From Gigaspora rosea (taxonomy: Eukaryota; Glomeromycota; Glomeromycetes; Diversisporales; Gigasporaceae): 64,000 nucleotides of DNA. The notes below the pieces were generated by a model. That model did no database searches. It saw only the letters and a program-made list of their open reading frames with translations, and was not told the origin of the DNA. The stretch lies in assembly GCA_003550325.1 (NCBI GenBank), contig QKWP01001167.1, positions 97,960-161,959 of the forward strand, read 5' to 3'. Position 1 is the first letter of the stretch. The number at the start of each line of letters is the position of its first letter. Shown piece by piece: positions 23,606-35,628 of this stretch. Both the position numbers and the translations under genes were made by a program.

Positions 23606-24214
23606 TAGAGATGGGTTTTATGCATATGTATGATTCCTAAATCATGCATATTAATATATATTCAGCCATGTTTTAGAATCATAGAATTTTATTCCATCTA
23701 AATTTTATATAGAAAATTAAAGTACTATATTACTGCGAAATAATAATCATGGGCATTATTTTGAAAATTGTATTCCCTAAAAATAGCATACCGGGTTTTA
23801 AATAACACCTATGTGCATTCTGAAATAGTATGCACTATATATAGAATACTATATAATTGAATATATAAGAAAGTGTTTAAAGAATGCTTTATATTTATAC
23901 TTTTTAGCTTTAATTGCTTCAAGAATTACTATCATTAAATGCTCAACTAGTGCTACCCTTATCCTAGCAGAATAATAAATTGTTATGGCTATTCTTTTTG
24001 ATTTTAACACTAGAACATAATATTTGATAATAAATGAATGTTTGATGCATATTCTTTTTAAAGAATGGCCTTAGAGTCTGCATAATAATGCCAAAGAACA
24101 AAGAAAAATAAGGTCATAATTTACAGATGATACTTTATATATGTGCAGGTTTTAAAAAATAAAAAATTCACTTTTTACTATCATTATATAGATATTCACT
24201 ATTTCTGTATATAT
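23606..24214. other. Non-coding, AT-rich
   Basis: No gene or clear repeat seen. Confidence 0.35.
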
Positions 24215-24390
24215 ACAAGTCATTCTTATTATAGTGAACTCTCAATATAGTGAAGATTGGTTATAGTAAAAAAATTTTTTTAAACCAGAATTATTATTAC
24301 TATAATAAAAGGCTCTTGATATAGTGAATCTCTCAATATAGTGAAGAAATTTTACAGGCTGAGGACTTCACAATAACAAGAGTGACTTGT
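24215..24390. mobile_element. Pogo/Tc1-like MITE
   Basis: Inverted ends acaagtcattcttattatag and, on the other strand, acaagtcactcttgttattg, flanked by TA-rich sequence. Repeated tatagtgaa words inside are reminiscent of pogo/Tigger ends. 176 bp, no coding capacity. Confidence 0.7.
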
Positions 24391-25335
24391 ATATATATTA
24401 TATATCACTTCAAAATTCATGTAAATTTTAAAATGACACATACCAATTTAAAATAATTAAAAAATTGCAAATTAATATATGTCAAATAATAATTAGTATT
24501 TTCACTTTGGCTCTGACCCTTTTGACCCAGTCATGTACAACGTAATACAAACAGTAATCACATGACTTTTGGATTCTTGCACTTTGACCAATAGTTAGGT
24601 TATACAAAATTACAATCACATAATCTGTACAACAATAATCGCCAATCAAAATTTGAACCTGAAGTCACAATTGACAATAGTTGCTACATAGTAAAGTCCA
24701 AATTCTATTATGTAAATCAATTAAAATCACTTAAGTAACCTTATTTGAAAGATCAAAATACACATGCAGTAAAATTTTTAGCAAGGTTGGAGATATTTTA
24801 TTATTTGACTTTTAACTTTACGTTTGATAAAAAAATTAAAAATTTTTTTAAAAAAATTTATTTGACGAACGTAAAAGTCAAAAGTCAAATAATAATTTTT
24901 CTTCAATTTTGCTAACCATTTTACTATATGTGTATTTTGATTTTTTAATAAGGTTATTTAAGTGATTTTAATCAATTTACATAGTAAAATTTGGACTTTA
25001 CTATGTAGCAACTACTTGAGATCGTTAAAAAACCTTTTTGCTATTTTAGCGATCATATTTTGTAATTTAATTTAAACCTACTTTAGGATCAAATTTTAAT
25101 TGGCGATTATTGTTGTATAGATCATGTGACCAGAATTTCATATAACTAACTATTGGTCAAAGTGCAATAATCCAACAGTCATGTGATCTTTGTTTGTATT
25201 GCATTGTACATAACTAGGTCAGAAGGGTCAGAGCCAGAGTGAAAATACTAATTATTATTTGATATATGTCAATTTGCATTTTAAAATTGACATGAATTGT
25301 GAAATGACACATAACATACATATATATAATAAGAT
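24388..25335. mobile_element. Fold-back element, arms ~460 bp
   Basis: The left arm (about 24388-24845) is the reverse complement of the right arm (about 24848-25335) with moderate divergence. Matching landmarks include gctacatagtaaagtc (left) with gactttactatgtagc (right), and ttggctctgacc with ggtcagagcca. Almost no loop. Non-coding. Related, shorter copies lie at 27085-27390 and 62990-63320. Confidence 0.85.
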
Positions 25336-25619
25336 TTAGCTAGTACAGAATTAAAAAATTGGGTTGCCTCAAAATAGCATATGTGTATGCACTCAAAATA
25401 GCATGCAGATAATCAAAATATTATGCAGGTATGCATTATTTCATAGTAATACAGTATATAAAAATTCTATATATAAAAGTTTAATTTGCATATTTTTAGT
25501 ATAAATTTGGTCTGAAAATAAACTACTTCTTTGTTTTGATCTAATCTATTTATTTTTTTAAAACCAAACAATAATAAAATTAAATACATATAGGTAGTAT
25601 TTTGAAATAAGGATTAATT
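25336..25619. other. Non-coding, AT-rich
   Basis: Nothing recognised. Confidence 0.35.
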
Positions 25620-25775
25620 AGCCGTGGATAAATAGTTGTATTACCTAAAGTTCTAGTTCTAATACTTGTATATATATGTATGTACTTCGGCAATATGTCA
25701 ACTTACTTAAGTATTAATAAAGTTTGGGGCAGGAGCTACACCCGGGGTTCCCCCTAATATAATAAAAAAAAAAAT
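25620..25775 (+). mobile_element. Retroposon 3' end fragment
   Basis: Shares the 3' end aagtattaataaagttt and gggcaggagcta with the split retroposon at 35629-36034, and ends in an A-rich tail. A truncated member of the same family. Confidence 0.7.
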
Positions 25776-26545
25776 AAAGATTTATTTTTCAAATAAACAA
25801 AAATAAATAAATAAATAAATAAAAACTCTAAAGTAAATTTTATAACAACAAATAAATAAATACATTGTATTACTATATGTTTCAAAAAATAAACTACTTT
25901 TTTGACCAATTTTGAATACAAAAAATTAGGGTAGCTTATAAACCAATTTTTGGTTAATCAATTTTTTTCGTTTTAGGTGAGACTCGCCAAATACAACCTC
26001 TTTGATTTATTAGACTAATAAAAAACTAGTACAAAAGGACAAAGAATAAACAATACTGATATCATCCGATTTAGACAACTAAACCAAATATGAATCACCG
26101 CACGGCATCTTAGGAGATACTGACTAGTCTATCAGCTTTGCTCCACTAAACAAGGGCATTTCCGGAGGAAATATCCTTGGGAGTAGGAAAAAAAACTAAA
26201 CTACTAAGGGCAATATGTAAAAAAAGGGTAGAAAGTAAAAAAAAAACAAAAAGAATATGAAAAAACAAATTATAGAAAAGAAAAAAAAAAGAAAAAAGCA
26301 AGACCTCAGGTCAATTAAGACCTGGCACCAGGATGAACTATTTTAAAAATTATATAATACTAAAAAAAGTAGTCTCTATTCTAACTAAACTCAATTTATC
26401 AGATGCAGGCAAAAAACTATTGCTAGAAAAAATGGCCTCTAACCTAAAAAACTATAGAGATAGGTGTGTAAAAGAAACTACAGCTATAAGAATATTCTAG
26501 AACGAAATTTCGTTACAAGTTTCCTCAAACATGTGTTATTGTTAT
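25776..26545. other. Non-coding, A-rich
   Basis: A-rich runs (about 26215-26300) and a small inverted repeat agacctcaggtc / agacctgg at about 26301-26325. No gene recognised. Confidence 0.35.
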
Positions 26546-27084
26546 TTATTTCAAAAGGCTGAAATACACTCGTGACTTCATTCCAATATGGTAGCCGCAT
26601 TTCCAATTAGGGAAGATAAACATTGTTGATCTTTTGGAAGGGGTAAGCCAAAATGCCCACTTTGTTGAAATTTTGAAAAAAACCAAAGGGACGAAAAGAG
26701 TTCCAAGTGGCCCAACTTGTTTTTTAGGTTTAAAACCTTGTAAGTTTTGTAGTCTACAAAAAAATATACAGCTTTCATAAAGTCCAAAAACGTTTAAGCT
26801 TGATGACAAAGACTTCGAGTTACTTAGTAACCAACTACTATTCAATAGTTTTTGTGTTTTGCTCCAGGGAGACCTATCCCAAGACTTATTTTCAGCTCTT
26901 TTTTAGTTGCCCTGAGTAGAACACTTGTTTTTGAATACTCCAAAAAAAGTTTTGCAGTAAAAGGTTGCATATTATCTATAGTTTTCTGCAGCTCGGTTGT
27001 TGTAGAAAAGTTGGTCCAAATGATTGTCAGAAAGAGTTGTTGTTAATCAATTATAATTACTATATTGTAAATTATAATTTTACT
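26546..27084. other. Less AT-rich stretch, identity unknown
   Basis: Open frames exist on both strands but none has recognisable motifs. It lies just before the fold-back and the LINE remnant and may be older LINE sequence, unproven. Confidence 0.3.
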
Positions 27085-27390
27085 ATATAAATTGATATAA
27101 TAGCTTAAGTAAACTTATTCTAAAATTCAAGATATGTATATTTTAAAATTTTTATATAAATCAGTGAACTTTTTATTAGTTATTATTTAACTTTTAATTT
27201 TTACACTCAATTTATATATTTATTAAAAAAAAATTTAATTTTTTTTTTGTTGAATATAAAAATTAAAAGTCAAATAAGAAAAAGTTATCCAATTTATATA
27301 AAAATTTCAGACTATACATATTTTGATCTCTAGAATAAGTTTACTTAAGTGCTATAATCGAATTATATAGCAATGTAGCAAGTAAAATCA
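27085..27390. mobile_element. Small fold-back element
   Basis: Arms about 27085-27235 and 27245-27390 are inverted copies (left cttaagtaaacttattcta, right tagaataagtttacttaag). Family member of the fold-back at 24388-25335. Confidence 0.8.
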
Positions 27391-27404
27391 ATTGTGAGTA
27401 TAGC

Positions 27405-28030
27405 TTATTTGAGGGAAACAGAAACGATGGACCACCTAGCTAAATGCTCAATGTTACAGCTACTGTGGGACATTCTTGAAAAGAAAATAAGTAAACTTAT
27501 TAAGAAACTGGCGAAGTTGACAACAAACAACTAAACTGGATGAATATAAGGAATACAGTTTTCAGAGTACAGCAAAAGGAAAAATCCAATGTAAGAAAAG
27601 AACTTATACAGGGTCTGGTAACCAAATCGGTCATTGAGGCATTAGAGTGTACAACCGGCTGCACAAGCAGAACATTGAGATACATACAGGCTATAGTCAA
27701 ACACTTTAAAAAACAGTTTTACAAACATTTTTGGAGCTTTCATTGTGAACTACTAGTTGGAAAAGGCCAGAGGTATCTCAAAAGAAGACAAGAGGTGAAA
27801 AAAAGAAGTAAAGAGCTAAGAGTTAAGGTCGCTCGTGGAAAAGAAAACAAATGACCCTGCAGAAGAAGGGAGATGGAAAGTGGTCAAGAACGAAAACTCG
27901 AGAAAAAGAGAAAAAAAGAGAAGATAGTAAAAACAAAGAAAATATAGTCAAAAATTGGATAGTGTGGGAAAGAAACCAGTATGGTTTTCTTTACTCAAAG
28001 TTAAACAAATAAATTGTTAAGCATTCTTGA
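27405..28030 (+). pseudogene. LINE ORF2 C-terminal remnant
   Basis: An open stretch reads ETETMDHLAKCSMLQLLWDI at about 27418, the kind of zinc-ribbon/RNase H tail seen at the end of non-LTR retrotransposon ORF2 proteins. After stops, a second open stretch (27540-27854) with GLVTKSVIEAL and FWSFHCELLVGKGQRYLKRR continues in the style of those C-termini. Basic, ends near 27854, followed by A-rich sequence. 5' truncated, with no RT core in the window. Assignment rests on residue pattern only. Confidence 0.5.
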
Positions 28031-28202
28031 CAAGGCATACAACGGACAGTTAATGATTATCAGGAGCTGATCGTAAAAATTACAAAATTTTAGCAAGTTA
28101 AGAATCTGAGGTGAAACAGAAGTTGTTTTGGCAGGTCGCATTGGGCATTAGCTTGGTGAGTCATTATTAGATAGAACAATAGATAAGTAGAATATACAGT
28201 AG

Positions 28203-29806
28203 TAGGGGTCTTAATGGGTCGGGTTGGGTCGGGTTTGGGCCTGACCCGGGTCAGACCCACTTGGGTCAAAACCCGACCTGGGTCAGACCCGCCTCATGTC
28301 AAACCCGACCCGGGTCAAACCCGCCTCATGCCAAACCCGACCCGGGTCAGACCCGCCTCATGTCAAACCCGACCCGGGTCTGACCCAACCAAACCCAACC
28401 CGGGTTGAACCCGGGTCAACAGGTCATACAAATTTTATTGAGGTTATGCATTTAAATAAGCCAAGATAGGAATGGCTATTTATGTTGTATTCGCGGACTC
28501 ATGGGACCCAAAAAATTACAAAGATTGTTGATCCAAATAACTCAAAGTTCGATAATCTAAGTATTTAAAATAATCTATTCATGAATAGTGCTCGTACCCG
28601 GATAACTCTTTATCCGAAAGGTTGTAACCTTTAACAAAATATAATAACCAGTTTTATACCCTATTCAAATAAAAAGATAACGGTTATATCCGAGAAAGAA
28701 CACGTTTAAATTCAGAATTGAAGTAAATTCAGAAATGACTCAGAACAATAATAGTTTAGAATAATCCTTTATCACGCAGCGTTCAACTTGCGCTTTACTT
28801 ATGTATTCCGTACTGTGTAAAGGATGTAATAGAAAAATAAAATAAGTGTTTACTGTACAAGTATATATTCATATATATAATATAATAATTGTTATTATAT
28901 ACTTACAAAAAACTGAAAGCCAGTATAAATTTAAAGTGTAATTGATTTATATCGACCTATTAAATAAATATAATAAAAAAATGAAATGTTAAATTTAATA
29001 TATTTTAAAATAAGAACATGATTTTTATGATGTTGGCAATTTTTACACGGGTGATACTTGAATATAAATAATACGCAAATTAAAATATTTATTATAATTC
29101 TGTAATTGTATTTTGCCCTATATTATCATATATCACATCTTAAGTTAACCGGATACCTCAATAATTTATCTGTTTATAAATTTTATAATTCGGGTATCTG
29201 GATAGCCTAACAGTTTAACCGGTGATTGTACCCTAGGGTACAACCACTATTCATGAATATTGCTTTTAATTTCAATCGGTAAGTTCATTAACCTAAACGT
29301 TTAAAATAAGCTATTCATAAGATATACTATTATCACTTTAATGTTGTAAATATAAAGAATTTTTATTAATTTAATTCATGACTATTTAAATATTTATTTA
29401 TTTGCATCCAGTTAGTTGGGAGCATAAAAATTATTTGCATTTACATAGATTAATACGACTAAATAAATACCCTGGTTAATTATATACGACACACATGTTC
29501 GATTCAAATAACCGATTAAGAAGTTGTGACCAACTAAATTACTATATCTCTATTTTAATCTAACATTTTAAATAACCTAATAGGTCATTTCACCTTTTGA
29601 GATGACCAGCATCTGGTCACCCATCATTAACCCGGGTCTGATCTGGGTCTGACCCGACTTGGGTTTTTTCTGACCCGGGTCTGACCCGACTCGGGTTTTT
29701 TCTGACCCGGGTCAGACCCAACCCGGGTTTGATCTGACCCAACCCAACACGGGTTGGGTCTAACCCGGGTCGGGTTGGGTCAGACCCGACCCAGCTAAGA
29801 CCCCTA
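28203..29806. mobile_element. Non-autonomous hAT built on GGGTC/GACCC repeats
   Basis: A 1604-bp element flanked by the exact 8-bp duplication tacagtag (28195-28202 and 29807-29814). Termini are taggggtctta and its inverse. The first ~215 bp and last ~180 bp are packed with gggtc, gacccgggtc and cctcatgtcaaacccgac repeats, far richer in G+C than the surroundings. The interior (about 28420-29620) is AT-rich with no open frame of note. Confidence 0.9.
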
Positions 29807-29814
29807 TACAGTAG

Positions 29815-30345
29815 TGTAATTTACTTTGTAGTTCAAATAATTAATAAAGACAAGACTGCTTAAAAAAAAATAAGTATAGCTTATTTTTAGTACTAAAATT
29901 TTGTTATCTTTGTATAACAAAGGAGGTATTAAAGCTAATTTTACATTTTTGGATTAAACCAACAGGGGTAGTAGCAATATATAGTATATAGTATATATAT
30001 ATATATACTAGCCTTTGCAATTGCTAGCATGTATATATGTATGTATATATATATACACAAAATTTGTTTAATTTTAATGTACAAGTTTATAACATGAGAA
30101 TTTTTTAAAAAAATAATGTCCTACTAATAAAAATTATAATTTTATATATTGCTATAGCTTATATAAAATTTTATACTATAATTAAGATTAGAATTTTATT
30201 TTGTTTATTTTTTAATTTTCTTATTATAAAGTATAAAATTTGCATATTGATCTTATAAAAAGTTTTGTGTATAGCAATTAATAAAAAATTCAAAAGTCAA
30301 CTTACCTATATATGTATATTTTGGGGTCTTACACTAGCTACAAGA
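29815..30345. repeat. AT-rich repeat, inverted copy of 33262-33560
   Basis: The reverse complement of about 30190-30345 closely matches the left end of the element at 33262. It ends in the same terminus (tatgtatattttggggtc). It is therefore one end of a related element; the other end was not found. TA-repeat runs occupy 29975-30055. Confidence 0.7.
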
Positions 30346-32152
30346 TAGTTCAATTTGTCTTTTACTTTTATAATAGCATTTCTTCTATCTTTATTCTATT
30401 TCAAGTATAGTTCACTATACTTCAGGTTCTATTATAGAACTGTTCTAAAAAATAAACTTTAATAAAAAAAAGATCAATAAAGCAAAAATGACTTGAAAAA
30501 AGCTAATATATTATTTATTAAATTTTGCATAACCCAACTAAAGAGGATACTCAAGATAATTTGTATATTAGAACTGCTACATACCTCTACTAGAGTTTTT
30601 TTAGTTTTACTTTATTTAGTTATAGTTTACTATCCTTCAGATTCCATATTACAAAATGTTAAACTTTAATAAAAAAAATCTGTAAATTAGAATATCAACA
30701 AAAAAAAAACTAAAAAAATGACATACCAATTATAGAATTTATCTTCTTATTTTTTGATTTTTAAGCAATTGCACCAGATTTTACTAAGCAACTCTACTCC
30801 TTTTATAAGCTAGAATTAAAGTATACTATTTTGCAGATCAACTTGTGATTTAATAGTAGTATATTACAAGGAATATGCATGCTAGTAGTATGGCAATTAT
30901 CTATTAATCACTATTAATTTACTATAAAAAAATCAAAAAAAATTATTATGAATAAGTCCTTACATTTCATACAATGATATTTCATCTATATCTGTAATAT
31001 TTATAGTTAAATTATCATAGCAATTAAGAAGCTTTGACCCAATAAACATTCTTTAACAAAAATGCAAATTATTTGATAAAATTTTGCTTGCAATCTCCGC
31101 TTGTATCACATGGCATATGCAATGATGTACTATTGTATTGTCATATACATTGTGTTCCCAGGAGTAAGCTAGTCAATATCAGTTAGTCTTTCAACAAAAA
31201 AAAATTTACTATACATTTACTTTATTTTAGTGGCCAAATTTGCCTGCTTAACTTGAATAGTTTAAGGGATACTTAGCCAAAAGTGCTATTCAAATTTGTA
31301 TGATAAGCCTTTATTAAAGTTTTCTTTGGTTTCACTCTATTTAGTATAGTTTACTATTTTTAGATTCTACCAAGAGCCATCCTAAAGAAACTCCAATTAA
31401 AGTGTAATTACTAAAAAGAAAAATAGTAGCAAACAAAAAAAAAAAGCTAAAAAAAGTATTATTTGTTGAAACTATATTCTACTCAACTAAAGGATTCTTT
31501 TTAAATTAAATACTAATAAAAGAAAAAAGAAAAAAAGCTTAGAAAAGTATTAAAAAAAGTTATATATATATAGAAAATTCTAGATTCATATTCTATATTC
31601 AATTTATATATATTATACAAACAAAATTACTATTGATTTTATATTAGAAATAACCAATTTATTTTCTACACTTAATAAACTTTGAAGATATAGTTCAAGG
31701 TATTTAGATTAAATAATTAAAGTTAATTAACATTGATTAATCCTTGTTAAAAAAGTAAATAAAATATTAAAAACAGGTACATATTTCATTTAAGAGGCTA
31801 AGAATTATCATTAGTTAATGATAAAATTTTGTATTAAAGTAAAGTTATTTGTAACATAAATGACAACAGCTTATATATTACCAAACCAATTAGATTTCAG
31901 AATCTTATATAATATAACATAATTAGAAAATTTAAAACAAACATTCATTTATCAAAAATCGCTTATTACTAGAAATCTATATAGAAAACTACTTTCTGTA
32001 CTCTAATAAAAAGTTTTTCTTGAGCAATTTTACTATACACCCCAAACTCTAACCCTAACTTAGGTGCTCACCCTAACACTAAACTAACAAAAACTAAATT
32101 TTATTAATACAAAGATAATCTACAGGTGCTATTATTATATACGTTGCATATA
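30346..32152. other. Non-coding, with degenerate ~180-bp tandem copies
   Basis: Copies at about 30370, 30560 and 31310 share tttagtatagtttactat, an attccatatt/attctacca phrase, aactttaataaaaaa and agctaaaaaa. No gene. Confidence 0.45.
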
Positions 32153-32312
32153 AAGGTGCTGATATTTATTACCTAATATCCATTTACTATAGGGGCTTAC
32201 CCCACCCCAGGTAAGATCTATAAATAGAATTTTGGCCAATTAAATTTAACTAAGGTAAGATTTTTTCTTGACTTCTACCTCTGAAATATTATCTAATAAA
32301 TGTCAGCACCTT
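32153..32312. mobile_element. 160-bp MITE (family A)
   Basis: Inverted ends aaggtgctgatatttatta and, from the other strand, aaggtgctgacatttatta. Interior contains ggccaattaaatttaact. Two relatives: 37921-38056 (partial) and 61994-62152. Confidence 0.8.
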
Positions 32313-32386
32313 AATCGCTAAGGTTTTTTTACTTAAATATTTAAATTTAAATAATTAATGAATATATGAATAACAAGAATTCAGAA

Positions 32387-33261
32387 CAGGGTGTAGCGAC
32401 ATAGAGAAGCTGTCTGGTTGTCACCCCCAAGCAGCAGGTTCTTTAGTTCAAATCCCACTGGAGACGAATTGAAAAATAGGCCTGTGTTATAGTAATATTT
32501 GTTCATCGATCGGTCAAGTAGATTACCTGTAATCTTGGTAAAAGCCATGGGACCGGAACAATTGACCCGTTTGGCAAGTCCCTAGTAGAGAGGTAGCTGG
32601 ACTTTCGACGGTACCTGGAAAAAGGATCTTAGCAGTGACTGACCGGAAAACTGAATGGCAAGAGCCCCTATGGCAAAAGGGGGCCCACCAATCTGGACGC
32701 CAGAGTCATACCAGAGGAAAAGATCATTTGTTATAGAAGCATGAACCAAGGAAAGGGAAACCTTAGGCACCTAAAGCCTGGCAGAACGATCCTTCTGGGC
32801 CAACTGGATTGGTAGTCTGGGATAACTGCGTAAAAGGATCCAAAGAGTGACTGACTGGGTACTGGGGTCTAGTGGACTTCGCAAGGGCAGACAGAACTAA
32901 TTAGCCAATAAGAGGCAGAAATATAGAGGCGTGTACATGTCAAGACCCAACGGAGCTCTGGCCGTACCCATATTCGAGTCTTCGGACACTAAGAGGATTT
33001 GGGACCATCAATACGGATATATGCTAGTATAAGTGCATGTAGTGGTGATCAGGTTCTCCTAGCCTCATGATGCTATCCAACTATATTCAGCACTGGAAGC
33101 ATTTGCGAAAGCCCAGGTCCTTGCCACCATAGCAGGAAGTACAGTCGTTCGCACATTTCCAAATTTGGAACACTAAATCCTGGGTCCTCAAGTTGCAGAA
33201 AACTGGCTGGTTGTAGCAGCATGCAGGCTTAAGATACTTATCCAATGTGGTAGAGGCAGCT
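32387..33261 (+). mobile_element. Retroposon with tRNA-like head, 5' part
   Basis: Starts with a tRNA-like head: gtgtagcgacatagagaagc, then a loop-like stretch, then gttcaaatcccactgg, which resembles a B box and T-arm. Homologous to the head of the element at 41020. The 12-bp duplication aagaattcagaa lies before it (32375-32386) and after its A-rich tail at 36035-36046, showing that it continues at 35629 beyond an inserted element. Total original length about 1280 bp. No open frame with recognisable domain. SINE-like by head and tail, but long. Confidence 0.75.
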
Positions 33262-33574
33262 AGGACCCCGAAATATACATAAATAGGTAAAGTGACTTTT
33301 AAATTTTTTATTAATTGCTATATGCATGACTTTTTTATAAGATCAGTATGCAAAATTTATCCCTTACAATAAAAAAATTAAAAAAATACACAAAATAAAT
33401 TTCTAACCCTTAAATATAGTATAAAATTTTATATGCTCGTCTAAATATTAAATGCTAGCTAAGTTTTCATATATTAAAACAATAAATTCGAATATTCATA
33501 TATTTTAACAATTTAATTTATTACAAAATACAAAAAAAAATTAAAAAAAAATACAAATTATAATATAAACCTGA

Positions 33575-33810
33575 TTCCAACTATTGTGCCATGTTCCAAT
33601 ATCATGCTATATCACAACCATCATACTAAATTCCAGACTACAGTACTAACTATTATGCTACGCCCCATACTAACTACTGTGCTACTAACTATCATGCTAC
33701 ATCCCATACTATCTTGCTACGTCCCGAACTATCATGCTACGTCTATTGTGCTATGTATGTTCTACTATTATACTATCTATTATGCTACATTCAATTATAC
33801 TACGTTCGTT
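33575..33810. repeat. Minisatellite actatcatgctacgtcc
   Basis: Irregular tandem copies of a ~18-30-bp unit with the core atcatgctacgtccc. Confidence 0.7.
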
Positions 33811-33892
33811 CTAAAGAAAAAAGAAAAAGAAACGTTAGTACTATAAAAAAAAAAGGAACAAAAAAATAAACTGAATAACCAATATCTTATAC

Positions 33893-33999
33893 CAGAAGAC
33901 ATGAACGCACACCAATGACGATAGCTCCAGTGACAGCTCCAATGGATTCCTCATCTGCATTTTCAGCATCCAATTTCAGCACTCCAGTGAAGCACAAGC
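33893..33999 (-). other. Exon-like block with splice-site borders
   Basis: On the minus strand a 107-base block is preceded by a pyrimidine-rich acceptor (cttttattgtag) and followed by a donor (gtataagat). One frame is open throughout, giving FTGVLKLDAENADEESIGAV and on. Base composition is unlike the surrounding A-rich sequence. No family recognised; it may be a captured host exon. Confidence 0.4.
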
Positions 34000-34074
34000 C
34001 TACAATAAAAGAAAAAAGTAAGTAATAATAAATAAATAAATAAAGAAATAAAGAAATTAGAAACTTATTTGGAG

Positions 34075-34240
34075 TAATTCGAAATGAAACCGCTAGGTAC
34101 TATCACAACAGTAGAACGAGAGAGGCAGCATCAACCGGTGGTTACTCGTGGCACCAATGATGAAAGAACTGGACAGCATATCTCTATAACTTCTACCAAC
34201 GCAAGCTTTAGCTTTTTTTATCTTTCAGGTTTGAATTTCT
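34075..34240 (-). other. Second exon-like block
   Basis: Less AT-rich, with an open stretch reading GRSYRDMLSSSFIIGATSNH on the minus strand between possible splice borders. It lies upstream of the previous block in the same orientation. Function unknown. Confidence 0.3.
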
Positions 34241-34329
34241 AAAGCAACGACAAGAAAATAAATATATATTAGTACAGTAAAAAAAAAGAAAAAAAAATTG
34301 AATTAAAATACTTATCTTTATATTGCTCA

Positions 34330-35215
34330 TGTAACCAGTAATCACTGCTGATTATTTAAATAAAGAAAATAAAAAATAAATAATAAAATAAATTAAATAA
34401 AAAAAAATTAAAATAAATTAAAAAAAAAATATGTTAATAAAAAAATTCGAAAATAAATAAAAAAACAAAATAATTAAATAAAATAAAAAACTACATAACT
34501 GATAATAAATAAAAAAAAAATTGAAAAATAAAAATATTTAAATAAATTAAAAATTTAAAAAAAAAACAAAAAAAAATAAAAATAAAAACTACATAATAAG
34601 TTTAAATATATAAAAAAAAATTGAAAAAATAAAAAAATTAAAAATAATTAAATAATTAAATTAAAAATAATTAAATAAAAATAAAAAATTTTAAAAAAAT
34701 TTTAAGTATAAAAAAAAACATTAAAATTTAAAATTATTAAATAATAATAAAAAAAACCGTTAAAAAAAANTAAATGCCGAATAAAAAAAAATAAAAATTA
34801 AAAAATAAAATAAAAAAAAAGTAAAAAATAAAGAAAAAAAATTTAAAAAATTGAAAAATAAAAAAATAAAAAAAACTGTTATATAAAAAAAATTAAAAAA
34901 AGTAAATGCCAAATAAAAAAAAAGAAAAATTAAAAAATAAAATAAAAAAAAAAGTAAAAAATAAAGAAAAAAAATTTAAAAAATCGAAAATGAAAAATAA
35001 AAAAAAAACCATTATATAAAAAAATAAAAAAACATTAAAAATTTTTTAAAAAAAAAGAATATTTTACGTGTTGTTTTTATTATTTTAGTTTATTTTATTT
35101 ATTTACTTTAATTTATTTTCTATTTATTTATTTTATTTTAAATCATTGTTTTAAATATGTATGTACGTTTTATTTTACTTTATTTTTTAGTTTATTTTTT
35201 TTATTTATTTTAATA
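34330..35215. repeat. A-rich then T-rich low-complexity tract
   Basis: About 720 bp of A/AAT-rich sequence with a ~132-bp tandem period (taaatgcc at 34771 and 34903), then about 150 bp of T-rich sequence. Contains an N at 34770, so the length is uncertain. Confidence 0.8.
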
Positions 35216-35628
35216 ATCAATTTATACAAGTCTCGATCAAAAAGATTCGACTATTGAGCATATGCAAGGTAACTATTTTTGTAATATGCATATACAATAG
35301 TGGGAATAATTCAGGTTTAGGAAATAAGAGCTGCGACATTTGTAGTTTTCCTAAGAGATAGCTTATTTTCAAAATAAAAATTTTGTTTCAAAAACTTATT
35401 TTTGAAAATTACACTATTGTTATTTCCAAATTTATGCTAAAATTATGCAAATAATAAACCTTTGCATGCAGAATTTCAATATAGAAATAAGCAATTTAAA
35501 AATTTAACCTTTTTAATAATTTTTTAAAAGAATACGCAAATATAAATCTTACTTCATTTAATTTGTCTATAATGGTGACGCATTCTCTGACCTGACCTAT
35601 CTATGTATATTTCGGGTCCTAGGCAGCT

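Larger units (their letters stand above)
33262..35620. mobile_element. hAT-like element inside the retroposon
   Basis: Ends are inverted repeats (agga(c)ccgaaatatacata type, about 25 bp), and the 8-bp aggcagct flanks it exactly (33254-33261 and 35621-35628). The retroposon sequence resumes in register on the right. No transposase is present. The interior has a 20-30-bp minisatellite, two exon-like blocks, and a long A-rich then T-rich stretch. Confidence 0.8.

Noticed and set aside
26546-26845. Minus-strand frames of 69-99 residues
   Set aside because: No motif, no splice context and overlapping frames of equal length; kept as unknown sequence only.
28203-28420. GGGTC/GACCC repeats as a telomere or rDNA-like sequence
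   Set aside because: Both strands of the word are mixed, and the block is bounded by hAT ends and an 8-bp duplication. Open frames such as 28214-28408 are translations of the repeat.
32387-32465. A tRNA gene at the retroposon head
   Set aside because: The arms do not make a convincing cloverleaf by eye and the same block heads another dispersed insertion with TSD, so it is a tRNA-derived head at most.
33586-33846. 86-residue His/Tyr/Thr-rich frame
   Set aside because: Translation of a short tandem repeat inside a non-autonomous element.
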